Positions 1 to 8,221 are shown, counted from the stretch's first letter. The stretch: 15,577 nucleotides of DNA from Terramyces sp. JEL0728 (GCA_027603945.1 JADIIU010000203.1:1-15577); one strand, 5' to 3'. The notes: generated by a model from the letters alone, not told the origin. Numbers and translations are program-made.

Positions 1-111
1 AGCAAACACTTTTCTACAGTTTGATTTTGTAATTTATAGTTTTTACTGATTAGTCTGTAGCAGAATTAACGTCGTAATATCTTGCCAAGAAGCAATCACT
101 AAAATCACAAA

Positions 112-1113
112 ATGCAATCTGTGATCTTGCCAATTGAAATTTGGGATAGAATATGGTTGCTATGTGATATAGAAACTGTAAGAACTACAAGAGAATTGCA
201 GAGTGATTATATAAAGAGAACAACAGAGTTTTTTTCGTTTAATAGCGCAGCATACAATGGAAATTTAGACAACATGAAATGGTTGAAAGCAAATAATTGT
301 CCCTGGAATATTGTTACGTCTGCTTATGCGGCAAGAAATGGAAATCTAGAAGCTATGAAATGGTTGAAGAAGAACAATTGTCCTTGGAATGGATACACAT
401 TTGATCTGGCAGCACAAAACGGAAATTTAGATAATATGAAGTGGTTGAAAGAGAATGGTTGTCCCTGGGATGAAAAAACATTTCAATCTGCAGCATTAAA
501 TGGAAATCTAGACAATCTAAAATGGCTGAAAGAGAATAATTGCCCATGGAATGAATATATACTTAGTGAAGCAGCTAGGAATGGAAATTTAGAAGCTATA
601 AAATGGTTGAAAGAGAATGGTTGTCCTTGGAACACAAATACGTTTCAATCTGCTGCAGCAAATGGAAATTTAGAAAACATGGAGTGGTTGAAGGAGAATG
701 GTTGTCCCTGGGATGAAAGAACATTTGGGGCAGCAGAAAGAAATAAAAATTTAGAAGCTATGAGGTGGTTGAAAGAGAACAATTGTCCCTGGAGTGAATA
801 TACATTTAGAGATGCAGCACAAAACGGAAATTTGGATAATATGAAGTGGTTGAAAGAGAATGGTTGTCCTTGGAATAAACTTGCATTTGCTGGTGCAGCA
901 TACAATGGAAATTTAGACAACATGAAATGGTTATTGGAAAATAACTGTCCTTGGGATGGAAATACATTTAGTGAAGCAGCTAGGAATGGAAATTTAAACA
1001 ATATGAAATGGTTGAAAGAGAATTATTGTCCCTGTAACAGAGATATATTTTACCATGCAACAAAAAATGGAAATTTAGAAAACATGAAGTGGGTTAAAGA
1101 GAATTTGATTTGA
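112..1113 (+). CDS. F-box / ankyrin-like (CPW-type) repeat protein
   Basis: A 333-residue protein. Residues 6-20 read LPIEIWDRIWLLCD, which fits the start of an F-box (LPxEIWxxI). From residue 49 to the end there are ten full copies and one half copy of a 27-residue unit whose core is NGNLxxMKWLKxNxCPW. This is the ankyrin-like repeat with a CPW motif seen in large families in giant viruses, oomycetes and other protists. In such families the F-box recruits a ubiquitin ligase (SKP1-cullin) and the repeats choose the target; that role is inferred here from family, not shown. There is no signal peptide, so a cytosolic or nuclear protein is expected. The start has an A at -3 (cacaaaATG), and the stop TGA is followed directly by AATAAA. 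The last unit ends after 15 residues, possibly the natural end. It differs in style from the secreted proteins next door and could be of viral origin. Confidence 0.85.
   Translation: MQSVILPIEIWDRIWLLCDIETVRTTRELQSDYIKRTTEFFSFNSAAYNGNLDNMKWLKANNCPWNIVTSAYAARNGNLEAMKWLKKNNCPWNGYTFDLAAQNGNLDNMKWLKENGCPWDEKTFQSAALNGNLDNLKWLKENNCPWNEYILSEAARNGNLEAIKWLKENGCPWNTNTFQSAAANGNLENMEWLKENGCPWDERTFGAAERNKNLEAMRWLKENNCPWSEYTFRDAAQNGNLDNMKWLKENGCPWNKLAFAGAAYNGNLDNMKWLLENNCPWDGNTFSEAARNGNLNNMKWLKENYCPCNRDIFYHATKNGNLENMKWVKENLI
256..1110 (+). repeat. 81-bp tandem repeat array coding the ankyrin-like units
   Basis: There are ten and a half in-frame copies of an 81-bp (27-codon) unit. Neighbouring units are similar at DNA level as well as protein level, so the array is young or kept alike by recombination. 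On top of the 81-bp period there is a 405-bp (five-unit) period. The string gaagcagctaggaatggaaa occurs at about 567 and 972, and agcacaaaacggaaattt occurs at 411 and 816, exactly 405 apart in both cases. Confidence 0.9.
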
Positions 1114-1119
1114 AATAAA
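1114..1119 (+). terminator. AATAAA poly(A) signal abutting the stop codon
   Basis: AATAAA begins on the base after the TGA stop of the ankyrin-like gene. This implies a very short 3' untranslated region if it is used. Confidence 0.6.
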
Positions 1120-1490
1120 GTGGTTCTAATGAAATCAAGTTGAGATAGTGATGAGATATTCAAGTGTGTTGTGAGAATGTAACAGTGAAATCGCGTGAGA
1201 ATTTAGAGTAAATAAACCAGATATTTATTGGATTTATTTTATACGCGACTTAATTTTTATTGGTTAATTTTTTGTGTAACATCATAGAGGTTTAAAATGG
1301 CTGTGCTATTCAGGGGAACTCTTATTCTAAGAGGCCCCCAAATAAGGTTAAGAAAATCGCGTGATTTTATGCGTGGCTGTAAGATGATGGTAAAACTCGA
1401 CATATTCTGAGTAGGTTAGTTACGTAAATTATAATTTTTTCGAATTGTTTGAGAAAACAAGGGGTTTCAACGTTTCAAAAAGACTATTGT
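1120..1490. other. Non-coding stretch with an imperfect inverted repeat
   Basis: I see no convincing reading frame and no tRNA-like element here. TCGCGT at 1191 and ACGCGA near 1242-1247 form the ends of an imperfect inverted repeat whose inner arms are TAAATAAA and ATTTATTT. The word AAATCGCGTGA recurs at 1188-1198 and 1354-1364. These could be regulatory words or chance. Confidence 0.35.
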
Positions 1491-1496
1491 TTTATT
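1491..1496 (-). terminator. AATAAA overlapping the stop of the small frame
   Basis: Read on the minus strand, GAATAAA contains both the TAA stop and an AATAAA hexamer. This supports the 1492-1776 frame being, or having been, the 3' end of a gene. Confidence 0.4.
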
Positions 1497-1776
1497 CTCT
1501 TGGAAACTCTACCACTTCCAGCTTTTGTATTCCTCTATTACCTCGTAATCGCCAATCTCTTGGATGGAGCAAAGTAGTAATGTAAATCACTTCTGCAGCA
1601 AGTCTAACAGGCGGCATTCCTTTCTTTGGAACTTCAACATCTTGTCCGTCAAGCCAATCTGAAGTCCTTGAATAGTTTTGAAGAGCAATCTGAAATACTC
1701 AAAAATTCTTTTGAAACGCTGTTCCAAGGATAATTGTTGACGGAACTATAAAGGATGAGATTAATCTATCGGCCAT
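1492..1776 (-). pseudogene. Small reading frame interrupted by one in-frame TGA (possible gene or 3' exon)
   Basis: On the minus strand an ATG in a good context (AAAATGG, 1776-1774) opens 25 codons beginning MADRLISSF. A TGA follows at 1701-1699. The same frame then continues for 68 codons to TAA at 1494-1492, ending in LEVVEFPRE. An AATAAA overlaps the stop (1496-1491), as in other genes of this window. The C-terminal part looks protein-like (for example the stretch VRLAAEVIYITTLLHPRDW), but I do not recognise a family. Explanations: a 57-nt phase-0 GT-AG intron (starts GTTCCG, ends TTTCAG) removing the TGA; a nonsense mutation; or the C-terminal part being a 3' exon of another transcript. 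An example of the last is a phase-1 splice from the end of the 571-residue gene at 1911-3626 (GTAACA donor) to the ACTTCAG acceptor near 1662. It lies just outside the duplicated unit, so there is no second copy to compare. Confidence 0.35.
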
Positions 1777-1910
1777 TTTCAAAAAGTTAAAACTGCTGGT
1801 ATGACATCACAAAACTGTGCGTATTCACACTTGGAGTCAATTGATGATTTGAATTTGAGCTATGATGAAAATTTAAAAGTTAATGCAAGCAATTTTATAA
1901 GAAAAAAAGG

Positions 1911-3626
1911 TTATGGATTTTTGTTACCTTGACCATATCTAGATCTGTTGTTCTTGTTCTTGTTAAATCTGTTTCTTCTATTTTGTATATTCTTTCGAAT
2001 TCCGTTGAATCTTGAATTTGTGCCTGAAGGATCTGCAGTAGAAATCTTTTGTTCAATCTTGTCAATAACCCCACCATCTTCAGTAGCACTTCCGATTGTG
2101 TCGCTTTCCGATGGTAGACCGCCAAGAATGTCAGATAGTGTAGCCAAATCTGCATCATTTGAAGGATCCAAAGTAGAAAGAACTTGATCAAAAGTGTTAC
2201 TATCAATTGGTTTACTGAAATCAACTGGGACATTTTTGGCTTGAGCTGCTTTCAAGATCTTGCTGAGTACCTTGTAATGCGGCAATGAGTTGAATACTTT
2301 TTCTCTGATTTCAACATCTATTTTCCCAATTGCTCCAGCGTCAATTCTAATTGCATCAATAAGGTTTGCATTTGATGGATCAGCTGCAACTTCAGCGATC
2401 GAGTCAGAAGCTGCTTGAACATCTCTTGGTTGCAAGTTAGCCACAACCTTTAACACTGCACCAGCCAACGTAGGCGAATCTGTCAAAATATCTGCAACAG
2501 TGAACTTGGTGTTTCCTTGCAAAATCTTTTTCATTGCTTTAATTGTTTTTACTTTGATGTCAGCTTGTCCAAGATTAGTGACTCCAAAGTTTTCCAAAGT
2601 TGCCAAAGAATCAACAATCAAATCTGGAGAGTTACCCAAATCACATTCCCCAGCTCTTTTTTTACTGGATTCGCAATTAGCTTGGATTTCGTCCAGTCTT
2701 TCTTTAATATAGGAACCAGTGTGTTCAGCGGCAGTAACAACAACAGATGCTCCAAAAATTGCCGCTCCAGCTGCAACCCCAGCACGAGTTCTTGGCAAAC
2801 GTGTTAGGTATGGTGTTCTAGTCAAAGTTTCATGGAAAAATGCAGCCAGACCAGTAACAGCGACTGTCCTTGGAGCAGTTCCAATAACTGTGAATTCGTT
2901 TTGTCTGCTTTGAATGACTTGAATATCAGTTGCACCTGCTGCTTGGAGGGCGGCACGTGCATTTGCAACACCAGTTTGAGATTCTACAGTTGCCTGAATC
3001 ACAACCTTGTCGTCTTCTCTTTTAACCAATCTTTTTGTCAATGAAGTGGATGTGTTTGTTGACAATTGCTGAATTTGAGAGTCATTTAGTGAAATCAGGT
3101 TTAAAAATGTGCCATCTTGAAGCATTTCTCTTGGATAATTGTCCTTCATAAGAGGTAAACCAGTGAAATTTGCAGCAAATGTAATAGGAGGATAGCCCAA
3201 TCCGTCATCAGTTCTAGTTGTATCATACACAGGCATTGGGAGGTTGTATCCTTGAGAAAGAGTGTACATGAAGCTAACTGTGGAGTAGAACATTGCATAT
3301 GGGATAGTAGGGTCGTTTACCAACTCTTGAAAGTGAGCAAGAATGCTTGAAATTTCAGTGGCATTGTTGATGTTGATATTGGCTTGAATTCGAGAGTTCA
3401 ATCTATCCATCATACTTTGAAAGTCATTTGCGCCAATGACAAGAGTAGAATAATTGACGTTTTTCAAGTCGTAAACAAAGTTGGCGTTGTCGAATACAGG
3501 CAACGGATAGGTCAGTGGTAATACATTACCATCCCACGAGTAAATGTTGATGTACTCGTTCAAAGCATTGTAGATGTATTGCAGCTGGGCCGACACGAGT
3601 GATATTTGAAAGAATAGTAATTTCAT
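1911..3626 (-). CDS. Secreted 571-residue protein of unrecognised family, copy A
   Basis: The protein begins MKLLFFQISLVSAQ, a plausible signal peptide with cleavage near residue 13-14, and the start context is strong (acaaaaATG). Residues 14-195 are glycosylation-rich (several N-x-S/T). Two Lys-Arg sites follow at 198-199 and 202-203 (TKRLVKRED), as in Kex2-processed precursors. Residues 206-260 look like an alternating alpha/beta domain, and residues 283-300 are a Gly/Ala/Val-rich hydrophobic stretch. The only two mature cysteines, C318 and C328, bracket a KKR (322-324). The rest is mostly helical, ending in an Arg/Asn-rich tail from about 540. I do not recognise a family. The role is unknown; a proprotein cut into chains is an inference from the dibasic sites. 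It differs from copy B at 9 residues, with no indels. The downstream poly(A) signal is not canonical (TATAAA-like). Confidence 0.85.
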   Translation of the reverse strand: MKLLFFQISLVSAQLQYIYNALNEYINIYSWDGNVLPLTYPLPVFDNANFVYDLKNVNYSTLVIGANDFQSMMDRLNSRIQANININNATEISSILAHFQELVNDPTIPYAMFYSTVSFMYTLSQGYNLPMPVYDTTRTDDGLGYPPITFAANFTGLPLMKDNYPREMLQDGTFLNLISLNDSQIQQLSTNTSTSLTKRLVKREDDKVVIQATVESQTGVANARAALQAAGATDIQVIQSRQNEFTVIGTAPRTVAVTGLAAFFHETLTRTPYLTRLPRTRAGVAAGAAIFGASVVVTAAEHTGSYIKERLDEIQANCESSKKRAGECDLGNSPDLIVDSLATLENFGVTNLGQADIKVKTIKAMKKILQGNTKFTVADILTDSPTLAGAVLKVVANLQPRDVQAASDSIAEVAADPSNANLIDAIRIDAGAIGKIDVEIREKVFNSLPHYKVLSKILKAAQAKNVPVDFSKPIDSNTFDQVLSTLDPSNDADLATLSDILGGLPSESDTIGSATEDGGVIDKIEQKISTADPSGTNSRFNGIRKNIQNRRNRFNKNKNNRSRYGQGNKNP

Positions 3627-4205
3627 TTTTGTTCAAGCACTTGACCAGATTGATTTTAAATTGTTGCGAAATATGCGGATACGCAAGGGAACTGATTAAC
3701 AGCTGGGTAACTTCCAAAAGAAAATGCTTTTTCCTGTCAAAGCGAAAGGCATATGCCGAATGGAAATTTCTTCCATTTGAAAAGTAAAAAATTGTGATAC
3801 CCAGCGTCTCATCACTCGGAAATAATAGTACAGACTGTCCGAAATAGATTCTGAGTGTTCTTTATTGCGTTGCTGTTTGAATCGAGTTTTGCAATATCCG
3901 AGGTCCCGAGCCTTTGAATGATGGAAAACAAGCAACAATGTGTTTTTGCCCCAGTTCGGTGCCGCCACAAATGATGCTCAATATTAAAAGTTGGTAAAAG
4001 GATTTAGTACTTTTGGAATAACTAGATAAATCAGCTTCCATTTGGTGCGCATCGGACCACCTGGTATTTACTACCAAACAAATGCAAAGAGAATCGTTTT
4101 TAACTGTTATTAGTCATTTCCCCTCAATACCGACTCAGCCGAATGAATTGTGATTCCTTTGATAGAATAAAGCATTAAAGAACAACGTGTGAACCGCAAG
4201 AATCG

Positions 4206-4222
4206 TGATCGTTTACCGATCA
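4206..4222. repeat. Inverted repeat TGATCG-n5-CGATCA (unit A)
   Basis: TGATCGTTTACCGATCA has perfect 6-bp arms around TTTAC. It is kept unchanged at 8058-8074 in the other unit, although nearby bases differ. It could bind a dimeric regulator or be chance. Confidence 0.5.
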
Positions 4223-4328
4223 GGGCACACTCCAAGCATCAATGTACTATCTGAAGGTTAGTAACGAACATAACCCAAACATTTTGCCATCACGAAACTG
4301 GTGTAGATTTAAACTACCAACTATTACC

Positions 4329-4369
4329 CGATGAACATAAATTTGTTATTGCTCGATGAACATAAATTT
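4329..4369. repeat. 25-bp direct repeat in the lectin 3' region (unit A)
   Basis: CGATGAACATAAATTT occurs at 4329-4344 and 4354-4369, 25 bp apart, just beyond the stop of the lectin frame. It is also present in unit B. Confidence 0.7.
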
Positions 4370-4373
4370 TATT
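4368..4373 (-). terminator. AATAAA after the lectin fragment
   Basis: AATAAA on the minus strand, 10 bases past the TAG at 4386-4384. It is the copy of the signal at 8220-8225. Confidence 0.5.
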
Positions 4374-4383
4374 AAGCGAAAAA

Positions 4384-5628
4384 CTATGCAGGAAAATGCC
4401 AGTTGTTATAGGAAGCACTTGGATTTTGGTAGTCGTAATAGAATTTTGAACCATCGAAATTGTCTACTCTTCCCCCAACACATTGAGAACTGTATCCCCA
4501 GCATACGTTACTGTTACTATCATAGATTGTTAAACCACATTGAGTAAGGGTTAAACGCAGAGGTTGTGCAGCAGAGCAAGAAGGGCAACCATTACCACCA
4601 CAGCCAAGCCCATTCACATTAATAGTTCCACCACTGAATTGCAATTTGTTTCCACCGTTGGACAAGTACATTCCATCATAAAGCGTGTTTTGAGCGTTAT
4701 CAGAATATAGAGAATCACCTGGAGCTACATAGTATGCAGTATCCATGAGCTGGTTTCCATTATGTGAGTCACACGGCCATAATCCATTTGCACCACCTGC
4801 ATCAACACAGTAGCTTGTGCCTGATAATTGAAGCAGTAATCCATTTCGGCTCCATTGGGTTGCGGTTTCACAAGACTGCAAAATTACTCTTCCATAGTTT
4901 TGAGCGGAAACTCCATGTAGACACATTGCTGGATTCAAAACGAAACGCAAGTAGCCGCCATCCCAAGCATACTTTTGAGTGCATGTACTTTGAAATACTG
5001 TACTAACATCATCGCCCCATCCATTTACGCACATAATGTTATTTGCACTGTTGATCAGTCTGAATGGAAAGTAACCAAGAGATTTTCCTGCGGCTACCAT
5101 GTTACTATTCATTCCAAATGCTTGATTAACGTCCCCCTTGTTGCAAGAAACAAATGCCAAACCGTTTGATGAAGCTAAGCAATTCCCATTGCTCATAATT
5201 GCAGCGTGATTAATGTCTTGAGAAAACTTGGAGGCAGAAACACAATTGGTGAGAGCAACAGAGTTTCCGCTGGTAGTGATACACTTGTATGGATTTCCTT
5301 TGTACCTGATCAAGCCATTGTCATTTGCCCACAAGTTATTTCCTCCACAAGAGCCCATTACAACTACAATTAAATAAAAACTACCTGCTCCATTGTTTAC
5401 TGTAATACACGCACCAGTATTGTATTGATAGATTCCTGTGTACGAAAGGGCTGAAGATGGAGTAGCAGGGCACGCGTTTGTAGCTCTGCAAATATTTTTT
5501 GTTCCATCGTCAGTCAAACAACAAGTAGATCCACTAGATGCACATTTAGTTCCTCCAGGAGTACAAGCTTGATTGTCTGGAATCCAAGGAGCAGGACATC
5601 CTGATGAAGGTCTGCAGATAGTTTTGGA
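4384..5628 (-). pseudogene. Headless 3' fragment of the lectin gene
   Basis: This is the C-terminal part of the lectin encoded at 8236-11325, cut at the duplication joint. In frame, a TAA (5631-5629) made at the joint directly precedes the first lectin codon. The fragment starts inside the third six-cysteine module. It has no signal peptide, no N-terminal lectin and no first beta-trefoil, and the first in-frame ATG is only at 5358. The 377 codons from 5517 differ from the intact copy at just three residues (S/N, A/V and G/A), with no stop or indel, so the duplication is recent. It retains one beta-trefoil-like region and the C-terminal bulb-lectin-like repeats. It could be transcribed only if a promoter near 5631-5758 supplied one; none is evident. 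I call it a pseudogene. Confidence 0.8.
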
Positions 5629-5630
5629 TT

Positions 5631-5758
5631 AAAAAGTTTAAACTGCTGGTATGACATCACAAAACTGTGCGTATCCACACTTGGAGTCAATCGATGATTT
5701 GAATTTGAGCTATGATGAAAATTTAAAAGTTAATGTAAGCAATTTTATAAAGAAAAGG
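5631..5758. other. Duplication joint and 3' flank of 571-residue gene copy B
   Basis: A short non-coding stretch between the lectin fragment and the stop of copy B. It corresponds to 1781-1910 and has two bases fewer in the A-rich run. No signal beyond a TATAAA-like word after the copy B stop. Confidence 0.5.
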
Positions 5759-7474
5759 TTATGGATTTTTGTTACCTTGACCATATCTAGATCTGTTGTT
5801 CTTGTTCTTGTTAAATCTGTTTCTTCTATTTTGTATATTCTTTCGAATTCCGTTGAATCTTGAATTTGTGCCTGAAGGATCTGCAGTAGAAATCTTTTGT
5901 TCAATCTTGTCAATAACCCCACCATCTTCCGTAGCACTTCCGATTGTGTCGCTTTCCGATGGTAGACCGCCAAGAATGTCAGATAGTGTAGCCAAATCTG
6001 CATCATTTGAAGGATCCAAAGTAGAAAGAACTTGATCAAAAGTGTTACTATCAATTGGTTTACTGAAATCAACCGGGACATTTTTGGCTTGAGCTGCTTT
6101 CAAGATCTTGCTGAGTACCTTGTAATGCGGCAATGAGTTGAATACTTTTTCTCTGATTTCAACATCTATTTTCCCAATTGCTCCAGCGTCGATTCTAATT
6201 GCATCAATAAGGTTTGCATTTGATGGATCAGCTGCAACTTCAACGATCGAGTCAGAAGCTGCTTGAACATCTCTTGGTTGCAAGTTAGCCACAACCTTTA
6301 ACACTGCACCAGCCAACGTAGGCGAATCTGTCAAAATATCTGCAACAGTAAACTTTGTTTTTCCTTGCAAAATCTTTTTCATTGCTTTAATTGTTTTTAC
6401 TTTGATGTCAGCTTGTCCAAGATTAGTGACTCCAAAGTTTTCCAAAGTTGCCAAAGAATCAACAATCAAATCTGGAGAGTTACCCAAATCACATTCCCCA
6501 GCTCTTTTTTTACTGGATTCGCAATTAGCTTGGATTTCGTCCAGTCTTTCTTTAATATAGGAACCAGTGTGTTCAGCGGCAGTAACAACAACAGATGCTC
6601 CAAAAATTGCCGCTCCAGCTGCAACCCCAGCACGAGATCTTGGCAAACGTGTTAGGTATGGTGTCCTGGTCAAAGTTTCATGGAAAAATGCAGCCAGACC
6701 AGTAACAGCGACTGTCCTTGGAGCAGTTCCAATAACTGTGAATTCGTTTTGTTTGTTTTGAATGACTTGAATATCAGTTGCACCTGCTGCTTGGAGGGCG
6801 GTACGTGCATTTGCAACACCAGTTTGAGATTCTACAGTTGCCTGAATCACAACCTTGTCGTCTTCTCTTTTGACCAATCTTTTTGTCAATGAAGTGGATG
6901 TGTTTGTTGACAATTGCTGAATTTGAGAGTCATTTAGTGAAACTAGGTTTAAAAATGTGCCATCTTGAAGCATTTCTCTTGGATAATTGTCCTTCATAAG
7001 AGGTAAATCAGTGAAATTTGCAGCAAATGTAATAGGAGGATAGCCCAATCCGTCATCTGTTCTAGTTGTATCATACACAGGCATTGGGAGGTTGTATCCT
7101 TGAGAAAGAGTGTACATGAAGCTAACTGTGGAGTAGAACATTGCATATGGGATAGTAGGGTCGTTTACCAACTCTTGAAAGTGAGCAAGAATGCTTGAAA
7201 TTTCAGTGGCATTGTTGATGTTGATATTGGCTTGAATTCGAGAGTTCAATCTATCCATCATACTTTGAAAGTCATTTGCGCCAATGACAAGAGTAGAATA
7301 ATTGACGTTTTCCAAGTCGTAAACAAAGTTGGCGTTGTCGAATACAGGCAACGGATAGGTCAGTGGTAATACATTACCATCCCACGAGTAAATGTTGATG
7401 TACTCGTTCAAAGCATTGTAGATGTATTGCAGCTGGGCCGACACGAGTGATATTTGAAAGAATAGTAATTTCAT
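5759..7474 (-). CDS. Secreted 571-residue protein of unrecognised family, copy B
   Basis: Second complete copy, the same length as copy A. The nine residue differences are K55E, G155D, I178V, A225T, S240N, R241K, T281S, N372K and A411V (A to B). The signal peptide, both Lys-Arg sites near 199 and 203, the C318/C328 pair around KKR, and the basic tail are all kept. The flanking non-coding DNA has gained or lost bases between copies (the offset between copies goes from 3850 to 3848 to 3852 bp), whereas the 1716-bp frame has not. This is good evidence that both copies are translated. It lies downstream of, and on the same strand as, the full lectin gene, with a 761-bp gap that probably carries its own promoter. 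Confidence 0.85.
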   Translation of the reverse strand: MKLLFFQISLVSAQLQYIYNALNEYINIYSWDGNVLPLTYPLPVFDNANFVYDLENVNYSTLVIGANDFQSMMDRLNSRIQANININNATEISSILAHFQELVNDPTIPYAMFYSTVSFMYTLSQGYNLPMPVYDTTRTDDGLGYPPITFAANFTDLPLMKDNYPREMLQDGTFLNLVSLNDSQIQQLSTNTSTSLTKRLVKREDDKVVIQATVESQTGVANARTALQAAGATDIQVIQNKQNEFTVIGTAPRTVAVTGLAAFFHETLTRTPYLTRLPRSRAGVAAGAAIFGASVVVTAAEHTGSYIKERLDEIQANCESSKKRAGECDLGNSPDLIVDSLATLENFGVTNLGQADIKVKTIKAMKKILQGKTKFTVADILTDSPTLAGAVLKVVANLQPRDVQAASDSIVEVAADPSNANLIDAIRIDAGAIGKIDVEIREKVFNSLPHYKVLSKILKAAQAKNVPVDFSKPIDSNTFDQVLSTLDPSNDADLATLSDILGGLPSESDTIGSATEDGGVIDKIEQKISTADPSGTNSRFNGIRKNIQNRRNRFNKNKNNRSRYGQGNKNP

Positions 7475-8057
7475 TTTTGTTCAAGCACTTGACCAGATTG
7501 ATTTTAAATTCGTTGCGAAATCTGCGGATACGCAAGGGAACTGATTAACAGTTGGGTAACTTCCAAAAGAAAATGCTTTTTCCTGTCAAAGCGAAAGGCA
7601 TATGCCGAATGTAAATTTCTTCCATTTGAAAAGTAAAAAATTGTGATACCCAGCGTCTCATCATTCGGAAATAATAGTACAGACTGTCCGGAATAGATTC
7701 TGAGTGTTCTTACTTTATTGCGTTGCTGTTTGAATTGAGTTTTGCAATATCCGAGGTCCCGAACCTTTGTATGATAGAAAACAAGCAACAACGTTATTGC
7801 CCCAGTTCGGTGCCGCCACAAATGATGCTCAATATTAAAAGTTGGTAAAAGGATTTAGTACTTTTGGAATAACTAGATAAATCAGCTTCCATTTGGTGCG
7901 CATTGGACCACCTGGTATTTAACTACCAAACAAATGCAAAGAGAATCGTTTTTAACTATTATTAGTCATTTCCCCTCAATACCGACTCAGCCGAGTGAAT
8001 TGTGATTCCTTTGATAGAATAAAGCATTAAAGAACAATGTGTGAACCGCAAGAATCG

Positions 8058-8074
8058 TGATCGTTTACCGATCA
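8058..8074. repeat. Inverted repeat TGATCG-n5-CGATCA (unit B)
   Basis: Identical to the site at 4206-4222 and in the same relative place upstream of the 571-residue gene copy B. Confidence 0.5.
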
Positions 8075-8180
8075 GGGTACACTCCAAGCATCAATGTACT
8101 ATCTGAAGGTTAGTAACGAACATAACCCAAACATTTTGCCATCACGAAACTGGTGTAGATTTAAACTACCAATTATTGCT

Positions 8181-8221
8181 CGATGAACATAAATTTATTA
8201 TTACTCGATGAACATAAATTT
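8181..8221. repeat. 25-bp direct repeat in the lectin 3' region (unit B)
   Basis: CGATGAACATAAATTT at 8181-8196 and 8206-8221, in the 3' flank of the full lectin gene. The second copy overlaps the AATAAA signal. Confidence 0.7.

Larger units (their letters stand above)
3627..4383 (-). promoter_or_regulatory. Upstream region of 571-residue gene copy A
   Basis: A 757-bp gap between the lectin fragment and copy A. Short frames here are not kept in the second unit because of indels, so it is non-coding. It holds a TTTAAAAT element about 30 bp before the ATG (about 3653-3660). It also holds GCCGAAT at 3755-3761 and 4138-4144, CCGACTC at 4130-4136, and a 17-bp palindrome-like site at 4206-4222. 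Near the lectin end is a 25-bp direct repeat (4329-4369). Core promoter placement is inferred. Confidence 0.5.
1781..5630. repeat. Tandem duplication, left unit (3850 bp)
   Basis: This unit matches 5631-9482 along its whole length with scattered substitutions and a few small indels. Its left edge follows ggccattttc at 1780. At its right edge gttttggatt (5621-5630) is joined directly to aaaaagtttaaactgctgg, the start of the second unit. It contains one complete 571-residue gene and the 3' part of the lectin gene. Confidence 0.95.

Noticed and set aside
353..1001. Minus-strand frames inside the ankyrin-like gene
   Set aside because: They are antisense shadows of the 81-bp repeat; the plus strand gives the family-matching protein.
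1120..1490. tRNA or other structured RNA
   Set aside because: No acceptor stem or T-loop-like GGTTCGA element could be found by eye.
1781..1910. A small frame after the 571-residue stop reading SKCEYAQFCDVIPAV
   Set aside because: Only about 25 codons, with no start codon, and the stop differs between the two units; chance is sufficient.
1895..2233. A 112-codon minus-strand frame and plus-strand frames over the 571-residue gene
   Set aside because: They are other-frame readings of a gene with a signal peptide and a full-length conserved frame.
3696..4077. Minus-strand frames of 71-90 codons upstream of 571-residue gene copy A
   Set aside because: The matching region of the second unit (about 7504-7920) has indels that change the frame and the predicted protein, so they are not conserved as coding.
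4384..5517. A 377-residue independent lectin gene
   Set aside because: The apparent start is a TTG inside the six-cysteine module 4 of the parent; there is no ATG, signal peptide or promoter there.
5710..6081. A 123-codon minus-strand frame at the end of 571-residue gene copy B
   Set aside because: It overlaps the real frame in another phase, and its copy in the left unit is shorter because of the two-base indel.
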